Source: Nocardia wallacei
GTDB taxonomy: Bacteria > Actinomycetota > Actinomycetes > Mycobacteriales > Mycobacteriaceae
Assembly (NCBI RefSeq): GCF_014466955.1
Contig: NZ_AP023396.1
Coordinates: forward strand, 5,642,001-5,706,000
DNA: 64,000 nt
Reading direction: 5' to 3'
Made by a program: the position numbers and the translations under genes. This document shows, one piece after another, positions 16,645-26,196 of this stretch (position 1 is its first letter; each line of letters opens with the position of its first letter). The notes under the pieces were generated by a model, which worked only from the letters and a program-made list of their open reading frames with translations, was not told where the DNA came from and did not search any database.

Positions 16645-18108
16645 ATGACGAGCCCGGCCGAGGTGACGCCCGAGGTCGTCGAAGACGCCGAGGCGACCGG
16701 CACCGACGGCGCCCCGCAGCCCACGCCGTGGTCGAGCCGGTCCGGGCCGCAGCGGTCGCGGTCCGGTGACCGCACCGCGACCCCGGGCGGGCCGGCCACC
16801 CCCGACCAGAACCGGCCCGCGGCGCAGGGACAGCCCGCGCCGAACCCACCGAGCACCGGGCCCGGCACCACCCCGGCGCCGGGCCCGGGAACAACGACTG
16901 CCGGGCCACAGCCCGCGCCACCGGCAGACGCCACCGCAACCACGGCGCCACCGAATCCCGCTGCCCCGCAAGGCGCGACGACTCAACTCCCCCAACCCCC
17001 GCCCGCCGCCGCACCGCCCGCCGAGGAACCGGGACCGGACCTCGACGCGCTCGCCGAACTGGCCCCGGCCGCGCTCTCGGCCGGTGCGATGGCCATGACG
17101 ATGCTGCCGATGCTGGCATCCGCGCTGTCCGGACTCAACGGCGGCGGCTCGAACGGACAGACCGGCACGGGCGGCGCGACGGGAACCGGCGGGTCGACCG
17201 GGACCGGCGGCGCGGCGGCCGGGAACGGACAGCTCTCCCCCGAGGCGCAGCACGCGCTCGCGGTGCTCAAGAAACTGCAATCGGTCTACGGCGAGGGCGA
17301 CCCGCTGAGCCCGAAGACGAAGAGACTCGCCGACGAAGCCGGTTCCACGGCGACCGGGACCGGATCCACCGCGAAGGCGGTGAAGCTGCGCCGCCTGTAC
17401 CAGCGCACCGTGTCCACCGCGTTCAACAATCTGGACAACCAACTTGTCCGGTACATGAAGAGCCTCGCGGGCAATCACTCGCTCGACAAGGCGGCCGTCA
17501 ACAAGCTGCTGCGCGATGTCGATGTCGCGCTCGCGGAACTCGGTCCCGCCGCCTATACCAAAGAGGGCCAGATGCGCGTGCACCAGATCCTCACGGTGGC
17601 CGTGCAGCGCGCCGAGAAGATCGTCACGGGCGGACAGGCCTCCTCGTCGGCGACGACCGCGCAGATCAACGAACTCACCAGGCAGTACATCTACAACCTG
17701 GCAGGCCAGAACTACACGCCCAGAACCGTTTCCGCCGCCGGCGCGTCACCGACGGCGCAGCGAGCGATTCAGGAGGCACTGGCCCAGGTCGGCGATCCCT
17801 ACGTGTGGGGCGCCGAGGGGCCGAATTCCTTCGACTGTTCCGGGCTGATGCAGTACGCCGCACGGGCGGCGGGTGTCAACATTCCGCGCGTCGCGGCCGA
17901 CCAGTACCGCCAGCTGCCCAAGGTCCGGCCCCAGGATATCCAGCCGGGCGATCTGATCTTCCCCGCGGCACAGTACAACGGCGGCAATCCCGGCCACGTG
18001 ATGATGTACATCGGCAACGGAAAATGCGTCGAGGCACCCAGCGCGGGCAAGAATGTCCAGGTGACATCGTTGCCGAGCAGCTACTACGCCAGCCGCTTCA
18101 CCGGGTGA
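16645..18108 (+). CDS. NlpC/P60 endopeptidase with Pro-rich N-terminus and DUF4226-like helical domain
   Basis: The 487-residue protein has a Pro/Ala-rich N-terminal 130 residues and a Met-rich hydrophobic stretch (AMAMTMLPMLASALSG, about 145-160). A Gly/Thr-rich linker and a helical domain follow (about 200-355; ALAELGPAAYTKEGQMRVHQ), the latter like DUF4226 of mycobacterial Rv0024-type proteins. A C-terminal NlpC/P60 domain begins at AIQEALAQVGDPYVWG, with catalytic Cys in SFDCSGLMQ near 396 and His in NPGHVMMYIG near 451. It should cleave peptidoglycan stem peptides. There is no Sec signal peptide. It converges with a lytic transglycosylase gene that carries the same helical module, so the pair probably opens the wall for the apparatus. 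Confidence 0.85.
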   Translation: MTSPAEVTPEVVEDAEATGTDGAPQPTPWSSRSGPQRSRSGDRTATPGGPATPDQNRPAAQGQPAPNPPSTGPGTTPAPGPGTTTAGPQPAPPADATATTAPPNPAAPQGATTQLPQPPPAAAPPAEEPGPDLDALAELAPAALSAGAMAMTMLPMLASALSGLNGGGSNGQTGTGGATGTGGSTGTGGAAAGNGQLSPEAQHALAVLKKLQSVYGEGDPLSPKTKRLADEAGSTATGTGSTAKAVKLRRLYQRTVSTAFNNLDNQLVRYMKSLAGNHSLDKAAVNKLLRDVDVALAELGPAAYTKEGQMRVHQILTVAVQRAEKIVTGGQASSSATTAQINELTRQYIYNLAGQNYTPRTVSAAGASPTAQRAIQEALAQVGDPYVWGAEGPNSFDCSGLMQYAARAAGVNIPRVAADQYRQLPKVRPQDIQPGDLIFPAAQYNGGNPGHVMMYIGNGKCVEAPSAGKNVQVTSLPSSYYASRFTG

Positions 18109-18127
18109 CCTGCTGACCCCGCGCGGG

Positions 18128-19300
18128 TCAATAACCCACATAGGAACCGCCCGCACGCATCTGCGCGATACCGGGCACGTCGCTCACCGATCCGTAGCGG
18201 GCGATGGAGTACCGCACCCCGGCGATGATGTTGTCGACCGGATTCCAGATGTCGCGGTGACCGGGCAGCGCATACGCGTTGAACGTGGAATCGATGGTCT
18301 GCATGAGACCTTTCGACGGATGACCGGCGGCGGCATTGCTGTCCCACAGGTTGATCGCGTGCGGATTGCCGCTGGACTCGTGCTGAATGATCGCCGCGAT
18401 GGCGGATGGATCGATCTGCCTGATGTCGTAGCCGTGCTGCTGCAGGATGTGCAGCGCCTGGTTGATCCACACGCCGGTGTTACCCGACGGAACCCCCCTC
18501 GGCGGTCCGCCACCGGCGCTCGCGCGGCGCACCGCCTGCGGCGCGCGAGCCGGATTCGACTCGGCGACATACCGATTCGCGAGCGCGGTCACCTGTTCGG
18601 CCGTCACCGCGGTCGCCGCCTGCCCTTGTCCGAGCACGGCCCCGGCACGTTGCAGCGCGTTGCCGAGCGTCTCGATCACCTGGCGCTGGCCGGCCGCGGT
18701 GTTGGCGACCGGGCCGAGTGCCGTGAGCGCGGCATCGGTTTCGGCGATGATGGCCGTGACCGCCGCACGACCGGCCGTGGTGTCGGCGGCCGCGCCGCCG
18801 AGCAGCCGCGACAGCTCCGCGTTGAGGTGGCCCATCGCGTCGCCCTTCCCCGCGCGGCTGTGATCGCCGGCCGTATAGGTCCGGCTGACAGCGTTGTCCC
18901 AGGCCACCGGTCCGGTCGGCGCATCCGAGGGCGTCAGCTGCGGCGGCGCGTAGGGTTGCTCGGCCTGACCCGGTGCGCCGGAACCGTACTGGGCCGCGAT
19001 GGCGACCAGCGCGCCCATGGCCGCCGCCGCCATCGGCATCGACGCCGCCGCGGAGGCGCCGTCCGCCGCCGAAGCGGTTGTCGCGGAAGGGTTCTGGGTT
19101 GCCGTCGCACCATTGGTCGTGGTGGGCGTCTGGTTGGACGTTGCGGTCGGCCGGGGCGCGGCGGACGCGGCGGGTGCCGGTGTGCGCGGTGTCGACTTCC
19201 GTCCGTCACGGTCGCGGCGCGGCTCGGCGACGGCAATACTCGCGCGGGCATCCGGCCGGCCGCCGCCGCTGGGATCAGTCCCGTCGCGCTCCGTAACCAT
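18128..19300 (-). CDS. Lytic transglycosylase (SLT fold) with DUF4226-like domain
   Basis: This 390-residue protein should cleave glycan strands of peptidoglycan. The C-terminal SLT domain carries the catalytic Glu in IIQHESSGNPHAINLWDS near residue 304, then GLMQTIDSTFNAYALPGH and NIIAGVRY, all typical of the family. Upstream lie a Thr/Ala/Pro-rich low-complexity N-terminus (1-80), an Ala/Met-rich hydrophobic stretch (about 88-108) and a helical DUF4226-like module (ETDAALTALGPVANTAAGQR). The hydrophobic stretch may be a membrane anchor, and no cleavable signal is evident. It is the last gene of the type IV-like run, 56 bp after the stop of the 303-residue protein. Conjugation systems commonly include such an enzyme (a VirB1 counterpart). 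Confidence 0.85.
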   Translation of the reverse strand: MVTERDGTDPSGGGRPDARASIAVAEPRRDRDGRKSTPRTPAPAASAAPRPTATSNQTPTTTNGATATQNPSATTASAADGASAAASMPMAAAAMGALVAIAAQYGSGAPGQAEQPYAPPQLTPSDAPTGPVAWDNAVSRTYTAGDHSRAGKGDAMGHLNAELSRLLGGAAADTTAGRAAVTAIIAETDAALTALGPVANTAAGQRQVIETLGNALQRAGAVLGQGQAATAVTAEQVTALANRYVAESNPARAPQAVRRASAGGGPPRGVPSGNTGVWINQALHILQQHGYDIRQIDPSAIAAIIQHESSGNPHAINLWDSNAAAGHPSKGLMQTIDSTFNAYALPGHRDIWNPVDNIIAGVRYSIARYGSVSDVPGIAQMRAGGSYVGY

Positions 19301-19356
19301 CCGCCGCCTCGCCGTTCATCCGCCGTGACGCCGTCTTCGGCGATGCGGCCGCCCGT

Positions 19357-20268
19357 TCACGCCGCACCTCGCAGCACCCGCTTCACCCGCACATCGGCAT
19401 TCGCCGGAACGAACTGCTGGACCGCTTGCCCGGTCCCGGGCTCGACGGTGACCAACTGCGCCCCGCCGACCGCGACGCCGACCCGGGTGGGCGCGTTGTC
19501 CCGGAAGTCCCAGAACACCAGATCGCCGGCCGACATCGCCGACACCGCGACCCGCTGGCCACACGCGGCCTGTCCGGCCACGGACACGGGCAGAACCACG
19601 ACGGTCGGGAACACGTTGGCGTTGGTGATGGCGGCGCAGCCGCCCTGCGTGTACCCGGCTCCCCCGGCTCCCGCTGCCGACGCCGACCGGTCGGCGTCCT
19701 GCCCGGTTGCCCCGCCGGTGTCACAGCGGCCGGTCACCAAGGTCGCCGACGCCTGGGCGATCACCGACCTGGCGAGCGCGGCATCGTTGGATTCGCCACC
19801 CGCATTCTGCGCCGAACCACCACCCTGCAGCTTGCTCAGCGCGAGTTGCCGCGCGCACTCGGAGGCCGGCCCGTTGTTGAAACTGCGCAACGGCGGCAGC
19901 TGATAGGGGGCCGCCCGCATCGCCGTCAGGCAGGTGCGCTGCCAAGCGGACACGGATTTGTCGTCCGGCGCGGCGGTAAGGCTCGCATAAGGATTCGTGG
20001 TCGGCGCCGCCGACGGCAGCTGCGTCGGATACCGCGATTCGTCGCCACCCGGAACCGGTTGCTCGGTCCGGACGACCGCGGAATCGGGCCCGATCGCGCT
20101 GTCGCACTGGTAGTGGAAGTCCGACGACAGCGCCTCGGTGGTGCTGCCGGTGACCACGACCACCAGCAACATGATCAGGATGATCAGCACGACCACGACG
20201 AGGATGATCCACCCCCACGTCGGGATGAGTGCCACCAGCATCGAAAGCATGATCACGCGATTGAGCAT
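19357..20268 (-). CDS. Membrane-anchored protein with a degenerate NlpC-like C-terminal domain
   Basis: The 303-residue product starts with a long hydrophobic segment of about 40 residues (MLVALIPTWGWIILVVVVLI and on), one or two membrane helices, so the rest is probably outside the membrane. The C-terminal part AVSAMSAGDLVFWDFRDNAP, followed by TRVGVAVGGAQLV, resembles the second half of NlpC/P60 domains. The usual catalytic Cys-Ser motif is not recognisable, and the expected His (THVGI) is Arg (TRVGV). Several Cys residues (for example at CQR/CGQ positions) could form disulfides. It sits six bases after the VirB6-like gene. I infer a non-catalytic wall-binding subunit of the apparatus. Confidence 0.6.
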   Translation of the reverse strand: MLNRVIMLSMLVALIPTWGWIILVVVVLIILIMLLVVVVTGSTTEALSSDFHYQCDSAIGPDSAVVRTEQPVPGGDESRYPTQLPSAAPTTNPYASLTAAPDDKSVSAWQRTCLTAMRAAPYQLPPLRSFNNGPASECARQLALSKLQGGGSAQNAGGESNDAALARSVIAQASATLVTGRCDTGGATGQDADRSASAAGAGGAGYTQGGCAAITNANVFPTVVVLPVSVAGQAACGQRVAVSAMSAGDLVFWDFRDNAPTRVGVAVGGAQLVTVEPGTGQAVQQFVPANADVRVKRVLRGAA

Positions 20269-20274
20269 CGGGAC

Positions 20275-22866
20275 CTACCTCAGCAATCTCGCCACATCGG
20301 CGAGCCCGCTGCGCCAACGCGCATGGCTGGGGTTGCCCGAACTCGGCACCACCGACAGCGCCGGACTCTTGGTGGATCCCGTCAGCCTGTTCTGTGTCTG
20401 GATCGTTTCGTAGAGTTCGTTCCGGACGTCGCGCATTCGTTGCTGGTCGGTGATGTCGGCCATCAGGCCCCTGCTGCGGTCGGCGACGAGTTCTTCCATG
20501 TCCTTTGCGTGCTCGTTGACGATCCAGCGCCGCATGCGCTCCGCGTTTTCGGGGGTGAGGTTGTTCAGCATCGCGTGCTCCGCGCCCGTGATGTGACCGT
20601 TCCGCAACAGGTCGGCCGCGGTTGTAGGGTTGTTGCCGGCGGCGACGTCGTTCAACGCCGTTATCATGTCGTTCTTGGCCTCCCGAGCCGTCCCGCGCCG
20701 CATATACCGCTCCACGAAAGCGGTCTGTGCACCGGCGTTCGTTCCGCCGTCCAGATCGATACCGCCGCGCCTGGTGCGCCGGTATACCCGGACGGCTTGG
20801 CGCAGGGTTGCGTAGTCGGCGGCGACCTCTTCCGCATCGATCCTGCCGAAGGGCTGTCCGGACTGCGCTCGGTTCAGATAGGCGATAGAGGAGTTCTGCG
20901 CGCGCTGCACGGAAGCCACCATGAGCGAAAGGTCGGCGTCGGTGAATGCCTCGTTCTTACTCATCGTCTCGACGATCTGTCGGGAACGTGCCCCGTACAG
21001 CGCCATCTTCTCGTTCTTGCCGCCTGCACGGCGGTGTGCGCCCAAGACGTCGGCGACGGTGCCGCCGGCGTCCAGTACACCCTGGACACCCGCCGCGGTG
21101 CCGCGGATGGTATCCATGCCCCCGTAGACCTCGGCGTCCAGGCCGTACTGTTGACCAATCTGTTGCCACTTCAGGTAGGACGCGTTGTACATGCCGTCCA
21201 GGCCACCCATCCGGGTCTCGTCCACCCAGACGCCTCCCTGCGCCCTGGCCATCTGCGCCTTCAGCCGGGACTGCGGATGGAACGACCCGGGCAGGCCGCC
21301 CAGCAGCCATTCCGTCAGCGGTGAGTTGGCCACGGTGCTCACCGCGGCGAATGTGGCCAGACCGTGCAGGTGGTGATCGGTGCCCACCTGCCCCATCCCG
21401 ATAGCTCGGCCGCCGCCGCCACCGCCGCCACCGCCTCCTCGTCCCAACGCCCCCTGTGTGGCGAGGGCGAACCGGTTGGCGACCCAGTCGTTGCCGTGAT
21501 CCAGGCTGTCACTCAGCTTGCTCAACTGCATGATCGCGACGATCATCACCACCGCGCCTATGAAGAAGACCGCCATCTGCTGGCCCTGCGCCTGATGGAA
21601 CAGATTGCCCAGGAACAACACGTAAAAGCCCAGAAACACGGTATAGGCGGCCATCTTCCCGGCCGCGATGAATCCGTCGGCGACATTGCGGATCAGGAAG
21701 GTCTGGGTCGGGCCGTAGATGAAGCCACCCGCCGCGAACCCGACGATCGACATGAACCCGTGGTAGATCGCGTCCAGCGCCGCCTTGATGACCTTGAGCG
21801 AAAGATACACCGCGAACAACAACAGTACCCCGCCGCAGAGCAGCAGGATCAACCCCGCACCGATCTGGCTCACCGAGGCGTCGCTGGCGGCGGCATACGC
21901 CGCAGAATCGCCACAAGCCTTCATACCGTTCTTGATTCGCTCACCGCTGCCGGAATTGATGCCTGCCGACCACATGGCTTCGCAGCCGGGTCGTTGATCG
22001 ACGATGTGACCGAAGTTCCAGACCTGCAACGGCCGCCGCGCGAAATTATCGGCGAGATCGGCCTGCATGGTTTCCACCAGTGCGGTCGGATCGGGATTCC
22101 CATTGCCGTTGAGCCCAGCGGCCACCGTAATACCCAGGTTGCGTCCCTGCGCGAGCCATCCGTTGGAGCCCAATACCTCACCGAGCGGCTCGGACAGAAA
22201 CAGCGTGCCCACGATCGCGACTACGAGCATGGTCACGACCTGCAACGTCGCCTTGGTGTAGAAACCCCGACCGACGAAATACGCGACGAAAAAGGCCCCG
22301 ACCGTCGCCGCCGTGATCAACATGAGCGGGGTGGCGAGCTGCCCGGTGAGATTGACCGCCACACCGTGCAGCGCCGAGCTGAAGGCATCGAGCCACCGGA
22401 AACTCAGCGCCCATCCGATCAACCAGATCGAAGAGGTGACAAGCACACTCCAGCCCGCGAACTCCAGATTGATGATGATGGATATACCCGTGTTCACCGG
22501 CTCGAACAGACTGCCGCGGTCGGTCACCAGCTGGTATCGCGACAGCGGCACCCCGCTGGAATCGTGAATGTTCATCCAGCTCAGACCGCTGTTGCCGGGT
22601 TCGGTGTGGCTCGTCTCGGTATCGGTGATCGTGCTGGTTTGCGCCGTCGCGACCGCCCCGATGATCATCGGGAATACGACCAGCAACAGCACGGTCACTG
22701 TAGACCACACGGTCCACCAACGCCGCCGCGTGACGGCGGTCCACCCCACGAACCGCCGCCACAGCGCCGAGGGACGCCAGTGACGGCTGTCGAACAGCGC
22801 CAGCTGCCAGGCCAGTAGCCTGTGTTCGTCCTCCACCCGGCGATCGAGACCGCCGATCGCGCTCAT
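20275..22866 (-). CDS. VirB6/TrbL-like polytopic membrane protein of a type IV secretion core
   Basis: The 863-residue product has many hydrophobic segments in its first half (about 48-75, 130-155, 175-225, 305-335, 350-440) and a large soluble C-terminal half after a run of glycines (about 475). This plan, next to VirB4 with a four-base overlap, is that of the TrbL/VirB6 or TcpH channel subunits of Gram-positive conjugation systems. The central region LILLLCGGVLLLFAVYLSLK followed by IYGPTQTFL is characteristic of the membrane core. The C-terminal half is charged and helical, perhaps cytosolic or an extended wall-spanning arm. It has no catalytic motif. The assignment is firm for topology and context and less so for the exact subfamily. 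Confidence 0.75.
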   Translation of the reverse strand: MSAIGGLDRRVEDEHRLLAWQLALFDSRHWRPSALWRRFVGWTAVTRRRWWTVWSTVTVLLLVVFPMIIGAVATAQTSTITDTETSHTEPGNSGLSWMNIHDSSGVPLSRYQLVTDRGSLFEPVNTGISIIINLEFAGWSVLVTSSIWLIGWALSFRWLDAFSSALHGVAVNLTGQLATPLMLITAATVGAFFVAYFVGRGFYTKATLQVVTMLVVAIVGTLFLSEPLGEVLGSNGWLAQGRNLGITVAAGLNGNGNPDPTALVETMQADLADNFARRPLQVWNFGHIVDQRPGCEAMWSAGINSGSGERIKNGMKACGDSAAYAAASDASVSQIGAGLILLLCGGVLLLFAVYLSLKVIKAALDAIYHGFMSIVGFAAGGFIYGPTQTFLIRNVADGFIAAGKMAAYTVFLGFYVLFLGNLFHQAQGQQMAVFFIGAVVMIVAIMQLSKLSDSLDHGNDWVANRFALATQGALGRGGGGGGGGGGRAIGMGQVGTDHHLHGLATFAAVSTVANSPLTEWLLGGLPGSFHPQSRLKAQMARAQGGVWVDETRMGGLDGMYNASYLKWQQIGQQYGLDAEVYGGMDTIRGTAAGVQGVLDAGGTVADVLGAHRRAGGKNEKMALYGARSRQIVETMSKNEAFTDADLSLMVASVQRAQNSSIAYLNRAQSGQPFGRIDAEEVAADYATLRQAVRVYRRTRRGGIDLDGGTNAGAQTAFVERYMRRGTAREAKNDMITALNDVAAGNNPTTAADLLRNGHITGAEHAMLNNLTPENAERMRRWIVNEHAKDMEELVADRSRGLMADITDQQRMRDVRNELYETIQTQNRLTGSTKSPALSVVPSSGNPSHARWRSGLADVARLLR

Positions 22867-25385
22867 GACACAGCCTGCCGTTCCGGCACCATTTTCCGAA
22901 TCACCTCGGGCGTACTGCCGATCGCCTCGGCACGATCCTCCCGGGCGGGTCCGAGGATTTTGCCCCGGCCGATCCGATTGAGGGCGTCGCGCATGAACAT
23001 CTCACCGCGTCGCTCCTCGGGCACCTGCCGCCCCTGCCCGACCGGCGGCGATGTCTCCTCGCGCAGCACCTGGAGCAGGAACGGCGCCTCGTTCAAATCC
23101 ACGCCCAGCCATTCGAGGCTGTTGCGAGCCAGCGTCTCGTCGCGCTGCCGGAACACGAAACGGTTCGGGATCAGGTTGTGCGCCGCGCCCTGGAAGTCGG
23201 TGGCCGGGTCGTGTGACGCCAGTCCGATCGCGGCCAGGTGCTTGCGGCCGTCACGGCTGAAGTCCGAGGTCACCGCGCCACCGACCTGAGTCTGGGTGAA
23301 GTGGTGCGCCTCGTCCCCCACCAAGAGCCCGAATCGTCCGTTGTCGGTGAGGAACGCGTCGCGGGCCGCGACGCCCACCAGCTCGTACAGCGCGGTGCCG
23401 AGTCGCTTGGTCAGCGGCAACCGGTTGTACAGGTGCGGGGTGGTGAGTTCCTCCGCGGACGGCAGCGTCAGGTTGTGGCTGCGAACCACGGTGGCCGCGG
23501 CGTCCAGCCGCAGCGTGGGCAGCCTGGGATCGAACAGCACCGGCATCCGGTCCACGATGGTGCCCAGCCGGGCGGCCAGATCGGCGTACTCCTCCCCGTA
23601 CCGGCCCTCGTCGCGCATCCGGCGCACCACATGGAACAGATCGAGCATGCTGCGAATGCCGTGTTCCTCGATGCCCTTCTGGCTCAGCAGGTTTCCCATC
23701 GCCGCGCCCGCGCCGCTGGTCGGCGAGAGATCCAGCAGCGGCAGGATCGAGTCGAGCGCGCGCTCGCCCGCCACGCGCCGCGGAAACAGCCGCAACGGAT
23801 CGAGCGAGACCGACGGATTGCTCAGGTCGATCACCACCGCGTCATCGATGGACGACGCGAAATGCTCCCACTCCCCCACCTGACTGCGGTCGATGGCGAG
23901 GAACTGCCCGCCCATGTCGTGGACCAGCACCGCCATCAGTTTCAGGAAGTACGACTTACCCGAGCCCAGCTCGCCGGTGACCGCGAACGAGGCCGACAGG
24001 TCGTGCAGTGCCGCTTCCATGATCCCGAAATGAATCGGCTCGAAATTGCCCGACAGCAGATTGACACCGATCACCGGCCCGCTGTCGTCGCCGATCTGGC
24101 TCGTGGTGAACGGAACGAATCCGGCCCACATGTCCGACGGGACGATATGCGCGAAGTCTTCGTACGCGCGCCGGGGCGGGCTGCCGGGAATCATCATCGA
24201 CCACAGATCGACCTGCGCGCCCAGCGGCGTGGTCATCTCGACCTGAAAACGCTTGTAGCGCCGCTTGATCTTGTTCACCGCGTCCATCGTCGCCTCGTGC
24301 GACGGGCTGCCGACGGCGATCACAGTGGTGAACGAGACCTCCGATTCGCCCCCGTTGACCTCGAAGTGGTGGTTGTATTCACCGAGCGTCTGCGCCTTGG
24401 ACATCAATGTGTTCTGCGCGAAGGAGACCTCCTGGTCGCGCTGATCCATCTGCTCGCCCAGCCGGCGCAGATTCAGTTCGTTGTTCTTGAGCACCTGCTC
24501 GGCGGGCTTGGTCGACACCCGGATGCCCCAGTCGACGGTGACGTCGTCGAAGCCCTCCAGCACCGCGAGAAATTCGCTGCCGCCGGGGAAGGTCATGCCC
24601 GCGTAGGGGAACGAGTGCGGTGTGATCATCGCCTGATACGAAGGCCAGTAATCGAATTCGGGCTGGACGACCTTGATCACGGGAACGAAGGAGGGCCGCA
24701 GTCGCCGCTTGCTGTCGGACTGGGCGCCCTCGTCGAGCGCCGCGGAGCGGAACACCGCCGCGGTCGCGTCGTCCAGGATCCCGGCCCGGGTCGGGGCGAC
24801 CGGATCGCCGCCCGCGCCGCGCGACAGATAGTGCTCCCACAGCCACTGGAACAGCGAGGCAGGCACGGGCGTCGGCTCGAAGTCGGCGCCGATCCGCGAC
24901 AGGATCTCCTTCGCCTTCTGGTCGTACTGTTCGAGATCGCCGCGAGAGATCATCGACGTGTCCACGGTCGTGGCACTGCCACGCCATACTCGCGACAGGC
25001 CGGAGATGGCCGAACCGGTGGTGCCCACCGGGATGGTGAGCAGATGCAGCCGGGTCTGCGGCGAGATCGCACGCACCCGCTCGTAGGAGGAGACGACCTC
25101 GAGCGCGTAATCCTCGCACTCGTCGAGATCGACGCCCTCGACCATTTTGCTCAGCACGTCGAGCGTATTGAGCCGAGCTTGAATTCCCAGCAGCAGCGAA
25201 CCGCTGGGCAAATTGTTTATCAGTGCGTGGTGCGCGGCCTTCACATCGTATTTATCGCTCTCCTTGCGGAGACCGTAGCCGAGCGGAGTGATGAAATACG
25301 TCGCGGTGACGAGACCGGAATGCGTGAATTGGAGGTTGCCCCGAATAGCCGCGGTGGGCTGCAGCTCCCGCTCGAATGCCATCAA
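22863..25385 (-). CDS. VirB4-like type IV secretion ATPase
   Basis: VirB4/TraE-type ATPases power assembly and transport in conjugation and type IV systems. The 840-residue product has the VirB4 N-terminal domain (about 1-400) and an AAA_10-type C-terminal domain. Walker A is TGELGSGKSYFLKL at about residues 470-483 and Walker B is FGLLVGDEAHHF near 690. The length is in the normal range. It overlaps the VirB6-like gene by four bases downstream and the PrgI-like gene by four bases upstream, showing tight co-translation. No VirD4/TraD coupling ATPase is nearby, so this is the only transport ATPase of the type IV-like part, alongside EccA of the ESX part. Confidence 0.88.
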   Translation of the reverse strand: MMAFERELQPTAAIRGNLQFTHSGLVTATYFITPLGYGLRKESDKYDVKAAHHALINNLPSGSLLLGIQARLNTLDVLSKMVEGVDLDECEDYALEVVSSYERVRAISPQTRLHLLTIPVGTTGSAISGLSRVWRGSATTVDTSMISRGDLEQYDQKAKEILSRIGADFEPTPVPASLFQWLWEHYLSRGAGGDPVAPTRAGILDDATAAVFRSAALDEGAQSDSKRRLRPSFVPVIKVVQPEFDYWPSYQAMITPHSFPYAGMTFPGGSEFLAVLEGFDDVTVDWGIRVSTKPAEQVLKNNELNLRRLGEQMDQRDQEVSFAQNTLMSKAQTLGEYNHHFEVNGGESEVSFTTVIAVGSPSHEATMDAVNKIKRRYKRFQVEMTTPLGAQVDLWSMMIPGSPPRRAYEDFAHIVPSDMWAGFVPFTTSQIGDDSGPVIGVNLLSGNFEPIHFGIMEAALHDLSASFAVTGELGSGKSYFLKLMAVLVHDMGGQFLAIDRSQVGEWEHFASSIDDAVVIDLSNPSVSLDPLRLFPRRVAGERALDSILPLLDLSPTSGAGAAMGNLLSQKGIEEHGIRSMLDLFHVVRRMRDEGRYGEEYADLAARLGTIVDRMPVLFDPRLPTLRLDAAATVVRSHNLTLPSAEELTTPHLYNRLPLTKRLGTALYELVGVAARDAFLTDNGRFGLLVGDEAHHFTQTQVGGAVTSDFSRDGRKHLAAIGLASHDPATDFQGAAHNLIPNRFVFRQRDETLARNSLEWLGVDLNEAPFLLQVLREETSPPVGQGRQVPEERRGEMFMRDALNRIGRGKILGPAREDRAEAIGSTPEVIRKMVPERQAVS

Positions 25386-25918
25386 CCCTGCCCTTCAACC
25401 GATACGCCGCCACCGTTCGAGCTCGACACCCGCTTGGACACGGCACTCCATTTTTCGACAATGCTCGCCGCCGGCTCGTACACCGTCGTCGGCGTTTCGG
25501 CCACCTCGACCGCGAGGCTCTCCCGATCGGGAAGAATCACCACAACACTCTCCTCGATGAACATGGTGTGCCGCGCGGATTCCTCGGTCACCGGCATACC
25601 GGACGCCGAGACCGGCTTGCGGATGACGAGCAACCGGCCCACCCACAGAATTCGCGAGGTCATCCGCACGCCGGTGTAGGGAATCAGCCCGAGACCGAAC
25701 ACCGCGGCAATGGTCACGATCGTGCCCGTGATGAAGGTGACCGCGGGGTTCAGCGGCAGCGTCATGGCGAATACCGAGGTGATCAGCATGAGCACCACGC
25801 CACCCACCACCTGAGGCAAGGTATACGGCCCGAACGGCAGCTTCTGCCCGTTCTGCGCCTTGCCGACCATGGTCGGCACCCGTTTGACCGGGGTGTATAC
25901 CTTGATCAGCTGACTCAA
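25382..25918 (-). CDS. PrgI/VirB3-like two-helix membrane protein
   Basis: PrgI-family proteins precede VirB4 in Gram-positive type IV systems and form part of the inner membrane platform. The 178-residue product begins SQLIKVYTPVKRVPTMVGKA. It has two adjacent membrane segments (about 35-55 and 58-80; VVGGVVLMLITSVFAMTLPL and TIVTIAAVFGLGLIPYTG), then a soluble tail. I placed the start at TTG 25918, which overlaps the stop of the preceding small gene (TTGA). A much longer open frame upstream overlaps two other genes and has the composition of a shadow frame. The stop overlaps the VirB4 start by four bases. Confidence 0.68.
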   Translation of the reverse strand: MSQLIKVYTPVKRVPTMVGKAQNGQKLPFGPYTLPQVVGGVVLMLITSVFAMTLPLNPAVTFITGTIVTIAAVFGLGLIPYTGVRMTSRILWVGRLLVIRKPVSASGMPVTEESARHTMFIEESVVVILPDRESLAVEVAETPTTVYEPAASIVEKWSAVSKRVSSSNGGGVSVEGQG

Positions 25919-26178
25919 CGATAACTCCCGATCGGGTGATCGGGCACCACGTTGTTGGCGTCGACGCGCGCGTAGTTGATCAAGGTGGGCAGGATCCACA
26001 GCAGCACGGCGGCAAGGATTGCCGACCCGGCGACCATCAGGATCTTGCTCGGTGACAGTTTCGACTTCGCACCCTCGGAGATCAGCAGGCCGATGCCGAC
26101 GATGGCGATGATGATCATCCCGAGCCAGCGCACCGTTTCCAGGATGTACTCGAGGATGATGCCGAGTTGAGTGCCCAT
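25915..26178 (-). CDS. Small two-helix membrane protein, VirB2/TrbC-like
   Basis: The 87-residue product has two hydrophobic helices, LGMIIIAIVGIGLLISEG (about 19-36) and ILMVAGSAILAAVLLWILP (about 46-64), joined by a short basic loop SKLSPSK. This is the layout of VirB2/TrbC pilin subunits and of small TcpD-like proteins. Its place between the VirB8-like gene and the PrgI-like gene supports a pilin or channel subunit. There is no long cleavable leader, which is unusual for classical VirB2. The stop overlaps the start of the next gene by two bases. Confidence 0.6.
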   Translation of the reverse strand: MGTQLGIILEYILETVRWLGMIIIAIVGIGLLISEGAKSKLSPSKILMVAGSAILAAVLLWILPTLINYARVDANNVVPDHPIGSYR

Positions 26179-26196
26179 GTGACTGCCCTTTCCGGA

